Origin: Acanthamoeba castellanii str. Neff
Taxonomy: Eukaryota > Discosea > Longamoebia > Acanthamoebidae
Assembly: GCF_000313135.1 (NCBI RefSeq)
Contig: NW_004457704.1
Coordinates: 1 to 20,940, forward strand
Reading direction: 5' to 3'
DNA length: 20,940 nt
The translations under genes were made by a program, and so were the position numbers. Numbering within the stretch: position 1 is the first letter of the stretch; each line of letters begins with the position of its first letter. The notes under the pieces were generated by a model. That model had not been told where the DNA came from. It ran no database searches and was given only the letters and a program-made list of their open reading frames with translations. This document shows, one piece after another, positions 1-7,963 of the stretch.

Positions 1-1583
1 TCGCTGATGGTTCTCCTCATGCGGGGCGGCGCGTCAGGGTAGTCGAGGGTGTCGAGCTCCCGGCCGATGTACGCGAGAATGTCGTACTCGTCCTGGTCGC
101 GTCGGTTCCTCATCTGGTCCTCCTCGGGCCACCTCTCCGCGGCCCTGTCCTGTCGCGCTTCGCTCTCAAGCTCATAGTCCAGGAGCTGCATGGCCTGCGC
201 CATGAACATGGCCTCGGCGCGGGAGGTGCGAGCAGCCGAAGAGGGGTGGGTCCGGGGTTCCTTGCCTCGCGCTTCCCGCGGGCATACGCGCAGCCACTGC
301 GTGACGCTCCGGTCCTCGTCGTCGTACTCCCAGTACTCGTCGCTACTGTCATCCGAGTCGCTGTTGTAGGCCGGTGGTGCAGCGGCTGCTGCGGCGGCGG
401 CGGGTCGTTGTTGATGGTGACCCTGTTGGGCTCTCTTCTGGTCCTTGTTGCTGGGCGGGTTCCAACGGCCGCTGTTTGTACGGGCGTGAATGAGTGAGAC
501 TGCCTCTCGTCTTGTTGAAGCTGTGCACACAGCAAGGGAGAGGGACAGGCACCTGAGATACTCGCGAGCCTCGTCAACGGTGTTGAAGCCCCTGAACTCG
601 GCACGCGAGAAGCCATGAACCTGCTTGCGGCACTCCTCCCTGCGCCATCTCGATAAGCGAGGGCTCCACCAGACCGCCCACCACCATCTGCTGTCTGAAA
701 CGCGTACCACGAGTAGTACAGACCCGGCTTGTAGCCCGCACGTACGGCGTACACGTTCTTTCTCGATGCCAAGCTCTCTCCTCTTCGAGCCACACCGCCA
801 GTCGCTTGGCGGCGTGGCGCGTTGGTCGCCACCGCCCTGCCACTGTTGCCTGCGACTGGCCCGGCGATTGCGATGCCACATGTGTGTACAATCACCGGTG
901 CACTCGCAGACTGTGTGCCGCTGGCTCGGGCGACGTGACCAACGTGGTGATGGGCCGGCGCAGCCGCGCGTGCCCCGCTGACTTGGGCGAGGCCCGCGGG
1001 TTGCCTGCTTGGCGGAGTGGAGCGGGGTCCAACGGCTTGAGCGAGACCGACGCGGTACACGACCGACGGCACCTCGACGGCGTAGCCGGTATATTCCACA
1101 CGCCCATGGCCGTAGTCGTCATCGCTGTAGTCTGAGTAAGTGTCGGAATCGTCATCGCTGTACGAGTCGCTGTAATGAGCCGGCGCAAAGGATTGTTGCT
1201 GTTGTTGCTGTCTTATGGGCTGGTGGGTGTTGTTGTGGCGCTTCCGGTCCTTGTTGTTGGGCGGGTTCCAACGGCCGCTGTTCAGGCAAATCAATCACAG
1301 GGGGGGCGTGAGGTCTGGGAAATCAATCTGCTAGCAGAAGGCGAGGAGAAGGAACCTGAGGTAATCACGAGCCTCCTCTACGGTGCTGAAGCCCCTGAAC
1401 TCGGCTCCCGAGTAGCCGTGGACCTGGCTGCGACACTCCTCCCTACGTAGCCCCCAGCAGCGGTAGGCAACGGCGGTGAGGGAACCACAGAGCAAAACGG
1501 CACATCGGAGGCACATGGTACCATGAATAGTACAGGCCAGGCCTGTAGCCAGCACGCACCGCATACACGTTCTTCCTTCCCAT
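1..1583 (-). CDS. Protein with two tandem RNase H1 N-terminal (viroplasmin-type) domains, 3'-partial
   Basis: The gene starts at the ATG ending at 1583 (MGRKNVYAVRAGY) and runs off the left edge, about 425 residues seen. Exons on the minus strand: 1583-1522, 1442-1356, 1277-708, 639-553, 471-1. Splicing exons 1-2 gives a domain with YAVRAGYRPGLYYSW then EECRSQVHGYSGAEF and GFSTVEEARDYL. Exons 3-5 give the same again (YAVRAGYKPGLYYSW, EECRKQVHGFSRAEF). This is the pattern of the small domain that binds RNA/DNA hybrids at the N-terminus of eukaryotic RNase H1 and in caulimovirus viroplasmin. Each copy is followed by GRWNPP(N/S)NKD, a Gln/His- or Ala-rich run and an acidic Ser/Asp/Tyr stretch. 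No catalytic RNase H domain is visible before the edge. A full RNase H1 with the nuclease further left is possible. The splice model is inferred, but both copies support it independently. Confidence 0.78.
300..1583 (-). repeat. Two diverged tandem copies of a domain-plus-linker module
   Basis: The stretch 1110-1583 recurs at about 300-770 with an offset of roughly 803-814 nt. Matching landmarks are the YYSW|EEC intron (1521-1443 and 707-640), an 87-nt exon in both copies (1442-1356 and 639-553), the DYLS/EYLS|GRWNPP intron (1355-1278 and 552-472), and the acidic linker. Intron phases are identical and intron sequences have diverged, so this is an old internal gene duplication. Confidence 0.85.
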
Positions 1584-1594
1584 CTCCTTCTACT

Positions 1595-1609
1595 TCGAAG
1601 CTGCGACGT
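1595..1609. repeat. Target-site duplication, left copy
   Basis: The 15-mer TCGAAGCTGCGACGT here is identical to 7853-7867. The two copies sit exactly at the two ends of the retrotransposon: this one touches the trinucleotide tail at the element's 3' end, the other its 5' end. A short direct repeat of this size is what target-primed reverse transcription leaves. Confidence 0.85.
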
Positions 1610-1628
1610 AGTAGTAGTAGTAGTTGTT
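1610..1628 (-). repeat. (TAC)n 3' tail of the LINE
   Basis: On the element's strand the 3' end is a run of TAC/ACT triplets (preceded by AACAAC) that meets the target-site duplication directly. It takes the place of a poly(A) tail, as the TAA repeats do in the Drosophila I factor. Confidence 0.8.
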
Positions 1629-1647
1629 GCTACGGACAGGAAAGAAA

Positions 1648-1660
1648 CCCGTTTAACGGG
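1648..1660 (-). other. Small hairpin in the LINE 3' UTR
   Basis: CCCGTTTAACGGG can fold with a CCCG/CGGG stem and a five-base loop. It lies between the ORF2 stop (1706) and the TAC tail, where several LINE RTs recognise their own RNA. The function here is inferred only. Confidence 0.4.
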
Positions 1661-1705
1661 ACTAGAGCAAAAGCCCTTTCCTGCGTCCGGGGAAAAGGCG
1701 GGGTT

Positions 1706-4700
1706 TTAGGTGATGCCTCTGTTTGCTATGAAATTTCGCCTTGTTTCGAGAAGTCTGGCTTTACGAAGGTCCCACATTTCTTTGGCCGATGTAGCGATGT
1801 GCAGTAGGACTTCCTGTATCACCGCGTCTACCCTTTTGGGCGGGACTCCAAGATCCTTCAAGGCTTGCGGGAGGGCTAACGGGCAAAAGGCGAGCGCTCC
1901 CATTTTGATATTGTAGTCCCGGAGCTTGCGGGTGGCTTCGGACTGCCCCTTAGCAGTTGCGTTAGTGTCTGAAGAGAACCAAAGCGGAAGGTCGTTAAGC
2001 GACATCAATGGTCGGTGTATGCTTTCTCGGATTGTGTTTAACACCTGTACGTCTCTCTGTAGTCTGATCTCTCTGGTGGCCGTACATGAAGTATAAACGT
2101 GGTCGTGCATTTCCTTTTTGTGCACCTCCGGCCTATGGACAATGAGCATGGCGTCGGGGCAACACGGTACGTTATCCGTGCACAGGGGACATTCAGCTGT
2201 GCTGTGTATTGACTTCCGCACTATCCAATCAGCAGGTCTAGCCTCTTCTTCTCCGTTGTCCCTGGCGTACCACACGCCCGCGTTGTTGGCGTCCCTTTCC
2301 CAATACAAGTGGATCTTTTCTGCATTGGGTGTTTGGGACTTGAACCGGGCCGCGTAGGCCCATTTATTGACAAGCCTGTTGTTATAACTCCTGGCGATGG
2401 CTGACTTGTTGTAGTTTGTGCGTGTGTCCCTAAGGTATTCGCCCCTGGACTCTCGGCTTGCCTGCCGGCGGAACTTACCGTCCGCTTCTGCTTCAAGCGT
2501 TTTGTCTCTGATTCCTTTTTCAACTAAGGAGCCATCGACACTAACCAATGCTACAGGATCGAGTGACGTGAGCACACACCTATTGTACATTACCGAGTGC
2601 GCGGTGCGTCCTAGGGTGGCCAGGGCGTCTGCGGCTACATTGCCCTTAATGAGTACCTCCAGGTCAATGCCGTGTAGATTCACCAGTGCCGCTACCTTTG
2701 CCTCCCATTTGGCCAGCGCTTCTGCCCCTTCCTCCTCCGCTCGGGCTCTTTTATCATTAACATGACTCGGTACGTATGTGAATGCAACCTGGTACCCCTG
2801 TTCCTCTCGCGCTTGAATAAGTAGGACAATACGCTGAATGACCCCTCTACCCTCGGTGTTCATTTGTTTCCCCAGCTTCCAGCCGTTGAAACCGGTGATG
2901 GCGGCTATTGCACTAGTACAGTCGATGACTATCTCCAAGTTGCAACTGTCAGGACATTTCTCGAGGGCAATGAGGACCCCTACCAATTCCCCTACAAACG
3001 AGGACCCCCCTCTCACGACCAGGACACTGTCCTTGAACCTGTCCCCCAGGTATACTCCTGCTGTCGTACACCCTCGCGCATAGCCACCGTCGGTCCAGAC
3101 TCGAAGCGTGTTGGTGGCCACGTTCTTGTGTACCAGACACCAATCTTCTTCCCCGATGGCGTACGGGGTCACTGTTCTGGCCTGGCCCACGACTCCTCTG
3201 CTGGGAAGGTTGAGGGCTCTATCACGTACTTGCTCCAGCTCGGCGGCATCGTCTTGCTTGAGCTGGAGCGGCGCGACCTTGTTTGCAATCCACTCTTCCC
3301 TTTCGGTAGCACTGGTGCCGAGCACCTCCTCCCACTTAAAGACTCCGGCACTGTACAACGCTGGCCAAATAGGGTTGTATTGATAGCACCCCACGTGGAT
3401 GTAGTTGGGGTCAGCCAACCTAATCCACGGGTCAATCCCTAGCTCCTTTAAACCAAGCCGCCACATGTGTAGGGTATCGCGGTTGTTGGGATCCCGCATC
3501 CGACCCCGTTCCCGCTCTTTCCCGCACTGGGCAAGGGTCTGTGAGGGAACCGTTTATTTTCAGTTTAACCCGACACCCCTGGTATAGCCGGGCTACGAGA
3601 TCCACGAAAACAGGGCTAGTGCCGTAGTCCTTGAGGACCTGCAGGAGGGCGGTGTGCGAGACGCTATCGTACGCCTTCTTCATGTCGACGTAAACAAGGT
3701 GCAGCTCCTTTTTACGTCTGGTGGCGTCCTCAATGGAGTCCACCAACGCCCTGATGCAGTCCTGGGTTGATCTTTTAGGCCGGAAGCCGCACTGCAGGCC
3801 ACTTAGTATATGCCCATCAAAAGCTTTGTACAGCCTTTGCGTGAGGATTGCCGTGAATACCTTGTACTCCACTTGGAGCAGGGCAATAGGTCGATAGTTG
3901 CTAGGGTCGCCTTGATCACCCTCCTTCGGCAGGAGGGTGATGGCCGCTTCTTTCCATTCCTCGGGTACATCACCACCACGGAGGCAGTGGTTGAAAATCT
4001 GGGCGAGGCGGGCCACGTAGAAGGCTGGCAGCTCTTTGAGAATGCCCGCTGTTATTTTGTCAGTACCAGGCGTTGTATCTTTGAAGCTACCAATCATTTT
4101 CACAACTTCCTCCTCGCTAATGGGCTGTACGAGCATGGAGTTGTCCACCTCTTTCACTTGGTGATGAACTCCAGCCATGGCTGGTGTCCCACGTTGTCTG
4201 GGACTGCGGCAAATTGTTTCCCCCACCACTCCGCAAAGATCTTTTTGATCGCCCCGGCGTTGGAGCTGTACTCGCCGTTATTTAGCCTGACCTCTCGGAA
4301 GACATGCGGCCGGCGGTCTTTGCCCATGAGTTTGGTCCAGAAGGCCCTGGTGTCGTTGTACCCCGCTTTGATGAGGGCGTTAGCATACCGGCCTATCTCA
4401 CGCCTCTGACTGGTATAAAATTCCGACCCAATGGATTTTGTAAGGCCCTTTTTAATAGTCATTACTGTGTGTAAGGCCAAGTTGATATGCTCCCTATTGA
4501 AGTCTACGGGAATAGACACGCCGGCGGTCTCCACCGCTTTGCGGGCCTTCTTCCCAATCCTAGGTGCCTCCTCGCAACGTAGGGACGTTGCTAGGGAATT
4601 GGCGGCTTTACTCAGCGCTCTTCTTTTACCCTTAAGTAGGCCAACTTTCTTGCTGTCTCCGGGCTTCTTGGCTCTTCCATTACCACTTTTGGGAAGGGCC

Positions 4701-4912
4701 TGCTCAGTTGCCCTCCGGATGGCTCTGTTGAGCTCTGCTGCCATTTCTGGGCAGTTTGTGCAGCCTTGTTCAATGAGCAAGGCCGTCCACTCCTCAGTGC
4801 ACTGTTCTTCTAACCTCCCTTTAAGGGCGGCCCAATATTGCTCTTGTTGGAGGAGGAAGGTCAGGAGCCCCTTGCTAGCCTGCCCAGCCGCCTCCTGTTG
4901 CTTGCCTCCAAG
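1706..4912 (-). pseudogene. LINE ORF2, 3' part: linker, truncated reverse transcriptase, RNase H, zinc finger
   Basis: This part follows an in-frame TGA (4915-4913) and ends at the stop at 1706. A basic linker reads on to about 4154. The frame then shifts near 4160 into the RT: WKEAAITLLPKEGD, NYRPIALLQVEYK, GFRPKRSTQDC and motif A LVYVDMKKAYDSVSH. Near 3512 the frame jumps again. Where motif B (xQGxPLSP type), the YxDD box and the thumb should follow, the sequence passes straight into DPNNRDTLHMWRLGLKELG. These catalytic motifs are therefore absent, consistent with an internal deletion. From about 3105 to 2608 an RNase H domain keeps its acidic residues (VWTDGGYARG, GELVGVLIALE, VIDCTSAI, GNVAADALA). 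A C-terminal Cys/His cluster (CPLC ... HDHVYTSC) lies at about 2200-2065. Unlike the part upstream of 4920, this segment has normal CpG content. Confidence 0.9.
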
Positions 4913-6105
4913 TCAGAGCGCCAAGGTCACCAGCAAGTGGTCAGACTCAACTGGTCCCTCAAGGATGCCTGTGCTTCCAGTGACATGTGCAGCATGTTTA
5001 TTAGCCAAGAAGTAGTCAATCCTGGTAGTTGTGATCCAGACAGTGCCAGACAGATCTCCCTGTGCAGGTTTGGATATTTGCCAGAAGGTGTGCTTGTTGC
5101 ACTCTGGGTGGAGCCGCTGGTGTATGTCAACTACTTTGTTTGTCCTGATGAGCTCATGAATGGCTTGCCTTCTATCATTAGCCCTTGTTTGGCCATAATT
5201 GGTCCACTTTTCACTGTCCGCTGGTGTGACATTCCAATCTCTGACCAGGAACAAGGGGACTTTGTGAAAGGTATCAACAAGGGGGCAGATGTGATGGTTT
5301 ACAAAGTTGTTGTGACTCTTCTTGCCTGATGGGCCATACACATTAAATATGGTAATATTCTTAATAGACTGTCTCACAGTTACTTATTGCAGTCTATAGC
5401 TGTGGGAACTGTTGGGTTTAACCAGCATGTCAACTTATACTTGGTGTAGTATACAATTACTAACTGCCACTAAAAGCCCACCACTTTGACCCAAACTCCA
5501 TGTTTACACTGCACGCAATACCTTAACCATCTATGCTCATCCCCAGGTTCTGGGAAGTGCTGGATTGACTCCTCCATAATGGCACTCTCTGCTTTTGCCC
5601 TGGCACGAACCTTGAGGTTCCAGAAAATGGTGAAACCTGCCATGTCTGCTGCTCCCAAGATGGTTCTCACATTGTCCTCTTCCCAAAGCCTGACCTCCTG
5701 AACCATGAGTAGTCCCCACTCTTTCTGTTTAGCATGGGCAAGCAGATCTCCCAGCTGTTTCCAGTTCTTCTGAATGTTGAAGGACACAATCAGTAAGAGG
5801 GCTACCAAACCTGGCGTTGCCACTTCTTCTTCTCCAACAGCCTTCACCCCTGGGACCCAGAACAAGAGTAAAATCAACAGGATTAGCAGGCCCCATGCAT
5901 GGGGAAGGGACAGACTGCCAGTCCATGCCCCAGCTGGGCTAGCTTTCCTGCTGGTTCTCTTTTTGGTAGTGAAGTAGAACAGGGCAGTAAAGTGTTTATG
6001 TATGGGACGAGTCCAGAGGTCCTGTGGTCTTGCTACATGGTCATGGTAGTCACTGCTCAACAGCACTGCGGCCATCAGGACTCCAAAGAATGCTAGCACC
6101 CACAT
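4913..6105 (-). pseudogene. LINE ORF2, 5' part: hydrophobic N-terminus and APE-type endonuclease
   Basis: The ATG at 6105 lies 4 nt after the ORF1 stop. The first 17 residues are hydrophobic (MWVLAFFGVLMAAVLL). A second hydrophobic run follows at residues 72-84 (GLLILLILLLFW, then VPGVKAVG). The endonuclease begins near residue 104: IVSFNIQKNW, then LMVQEVRLWEEDN with the metal-binding Glu. The frame stops at 5470, and 5470-5380 holds several stops. The domain resumes one frame over: ITIFNVYGPSG, FLVRDWNVTPAD (Asp/Asn pair), RIDYFLANK and ESDHLLVTLAL, ending at a TGA at 4913. The Glu, Asp-x-Asn and Ser-Asp-His residues of LINE APE nucleases are therefore still visible. The domain would nick target DNA to prime reverse transcription. 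CpG is strongly depleted throughout. Confidence 0.88.
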
Positions 6106-6109
6106 CCAG

Positions 6110-7326
6110 CTAGGGGTCTTGCTGGTGGAATGTGGCCTGTGCCATGTGCTCTTGGATCCTGTGCTGCATGGCTGTGGTTGCCTCCCTAGCTCTGGCCTCC
6201 TGCTGCTTGATGGCTCTTGCTTGCTTGGCCTGCTCAATCTTTCTGGCCGCATCCTGGGCAGCCTTGTTGGCCTGGAAGTTGGCAGCATTGGCCTGAGACT
6301 TGTCACATTTCTCTCTGGTCTAAGGAGAGATGGGCGATCAGGGGTTGCAACCTCATGGTAGTAGCTGAGTCCAGGGGGTGTGGCTACCTTTTTGAACTCC
6401 TCTTGTGACATCTGCCTCCTGAACTGGACACTCAGGCAGCCAATGAAGAGCTCCACATTCATATGCTCCAGCATGGTCACTAGGTCCTGCTCCATGGCAA
6501 CTGTGCCCTTGACAAAGCTCTGGTAGGTGTTGTCACAACAAATGAACTCAGTGTCTACCAGATGGACTCTGCAGAGCTTGTGGACCAGCGCCCTCAGCTT
6601 GCTTGGCTTCACCTGTGGTGGCACTGGCTTGATGTTGATGATGATGGGCTTGAGGCTGAAGTTGTGCCATGGCTGGAAGAAGTAGTTGTTGAAGTTGATG
6701 GTAGCTCCTCCTTTGTTGATGAGGGTGGACAGGACTTCCTTCTTGTGGCACTTGATGATCCAGGTGGGGGTGGCTGCCTTGGAGATGTGTGCCATCTTGA
6801 AATTGTCTGGCATGTCCATCCCCACCAGCTCCTTGACTGCCTTGACAAAGTCTTTGTTGGAGATGATGTGATTGCCTTCCTGCTTGACTGTGTGAATGGC
6901 CATGGCTGCTTGGTCAACCTCCTTCTCATCAAAAGCATGCTCTGGGCTGAACTTGCCAGGTCCGCTGTAGCACTGCTCCACAAGCTGGTGAGCCTTGGTC
7001 ACCCTGTCTGTGTCTGTAGCCATGAGGACCACAGACATGGTCTTGGTGAACCTGTTGTGCATCACTTGACTGACCTCGTAGTGGGTGTCAATTCCCTTGA
7101 GGTCATCCAGGACATCATTCACCTGGTTGATGTCCACGCCTTTGAAGTAGATGGTTCTGTACTTGTCAATGGCGTGGAGAGCCAGGCCTACGAATTCTCC
7201 CCTGTTGCGCTTGGTCTGAGGGCCTTCCTCAATCTCTCCTTCCTCCTGGTCCTCATTTGTATCAGCCCCGTCATCGGCGAGCTCCTTGCCCTTGTCCGTT
7301 CAGCCACGTTTCCTGGATAGGCTCAT
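6110..7326 (-). pseudogene. LINE ORF1, probable RNA-binding/multimerising protein, broken
   Basis: The best start is the ATG at 7326 (MSLSRKRG), followed at codon 9 by TGA (7302-7300). The frame then stays open through an acidic stretch (DTNEDQEEGEIEEG), KRNRGEFVGLALHAIDKY and a long globular region to about 6320. There a one-base shift moves it into the frame that ends at TAG (6112-6110). The last 65 residues are rich in Ala, Gln, Lys, Arg and Glu with heptad-like spacing (KIEQAKQARAIKQQEARARE), typical of a coiled coil. Total span is about 405 codons. ORF1 proteins of LINEs coat the element RNA and multimerise, which fits position and coil. No gag-type CCHC knuckle or clear RRM was recognised, so the role is inferred from position. 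The next ORF begins 4 nt after the stop, suggesting coupled translation in the intact element. Confidence 0.75.
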
Positions 7327-7852
7327 GTTGGTAGGCGGTGTGTACAGGTAGGGGTGGTGTGTGGAAGTTGCAAGTGAGAGAACAACTGGCCCACCACCTT
7401 CACCTTTATATGTAGCCACTCCTGTGTACTGCAACTCCCAATTACTGTCTTTCTTGTCCAATGCTACATGCCCGTTCCGACGCGTACTAGGTACAACGTC
7501 GCCGGGAGGACCTGGGCCGGTCCCGGTCGTCTGAAGCGGTCCCGTCTTCCACGGACTGGGGCCACGTAGGGTCTTGATGCTTGAGGCTTAGGGAGGGGGG
7601 GAAGGGGCGTACTGAAGCGCAGCTTTACGGAGTCTACTAGCGACGGACGAGGGATTGAAGAAGCAAAAGGAACGTCTAGGGGGAGTGATTCTGATGGCAA
7701 ATGTATCAAATTATCTTTCATTAAGTGGCGCCTTTTCGCCTCCTGGTTATGTTTAGAGAGCCACCAGGAGGGCTCTACCTCGTTCGGTACGAGGCCAACC
7801 TTATCAATCCCATCTTGCGCTCTTGCTACTTCTCTTCTATCCATCCGTTTTC
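7327..7852 (-). other. LINE 5' leader
   Basis: This 526-nt segment lies between the right target-site duplication and ORF1. It would carry the element's internal promoter, but no core motif could be assigned. The half next to the 5' end (7440-7852) has normal CpG content. It contains one open frame, listed separately. Confidence 0.6.
7464..7844 (-). CDS. Possible upstream ORF in the LINE leader, unknown
   Basis: An open frame of about 126 codons starts at an ATG only 8 nt inside the element (MDRREVARAQDGIDKVG) and ends in VRVGTGM before a stop at 7464. It is rich in Arg, Pro and Ser and matches no family I know. It may be a real leader protein, a remnant of a longer ORF1, or chance. The same frame is also open upstream into the flank. 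No function is proposed. Confidence 0.3.
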   Translation of the reverse strand: MDRREVARAQDGIDKVGLVPNEVEPSWWLSKHNQEAKRRHLMKDNLIHLPSESLPLDVPFASSIPRPSLVDSVKLRFSTPLPPLPKPQASRPYVAPVRGRRDRFRRPGPAQVLPATLYLVRVGTGM

Positions 7853-7867
7853 TCGAAGCTGCGACGT
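7853..7867. repeat. Target-site duplication, right copy
   Basis: This is the exact copy of 1595-1609 at the 5' end of the retrotransposon. Removing the element and one copy would leave gene 1 (minus) and the BAR-SH3 gene (plus) as divergent neighbours with starts about 140 nt apart. Confidence 0.85.
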
Positions 7868-7963
7868 GGGAAGGAACCATTTCTTTTAGTTTTCTTTTTA
7901 TTTCCTTCAGAAAGGAAAGAAGAGAAAGTGGAAAAAGACAAAGGCGTGGCTGAAGGGAAGAAG
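7868..7963 (+). promoter_or_regulatory. Remaining promoter/5' UTR of the BAR-SH3 gene
   Basis: About 96 nt separate the target-site duplication from the ATG at 7964. The segment holds a T-rich tract (about 7880-7908) then a purine-rich tract (GAAAGGAAAGAAGAGAAAG). No TATA box was recognised. Before the insertion this was half of a short divergent promoter. Confidence 0.4.

Larger units (their letters stand above)
1610..7852 (-). mobile_element. Decayed LINE-type (non-LTR) retrotransposon with APE endonuclease, RT and RNase H
   Basis: The element is read on the minus strand: 5' end at 7852, 3' end at 1610, about 6.2 kb, and probably full length since it has a leader and two ORFs. Order: leader (7852-7327), ORF1 (7326-6110), ORF2 (6105-1706), short 3' UTR with a hairpin, then a (TAC)n tail. 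A perfect 15-bp duplication flanks it. No LTRs, integrase or protease were seen. EN-RT-RNase H order, a trinucleotide 3' tail and a C-terminal Cys/His finger recall I/Ingi-type LINEs; the clade is inferred. The copy is dead in cis: ORF1 has a TGA at codon 9 and a frameshift, ORF2 has stops, frameshifts and a deletion across the RT catalytic region. CpG content changes sharply at about 4920 and 7130. Confidence 0.93.

Noticed and set aside
110..1294. Single 394-codon protein without introns
   Set aside because: Downstream of position 707 the frame reads through an intron into meaningless sequence; splicing recovers the conserved YYSWEEC motif.
1595..1609. The 15-mer as a shared promoter motif rather than a target-site duplication
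   Set aside because: Its two copies sit exactly at the element termini, in the same orientation, which a promoter motif would not predict. It remains a minor alternative.
5380..5470. Intron rescuing the broken LINE endonuclease
   Set aside because: No GT-AG pair restores the frame convincingly, and other lesions in the same element show it is decaying.
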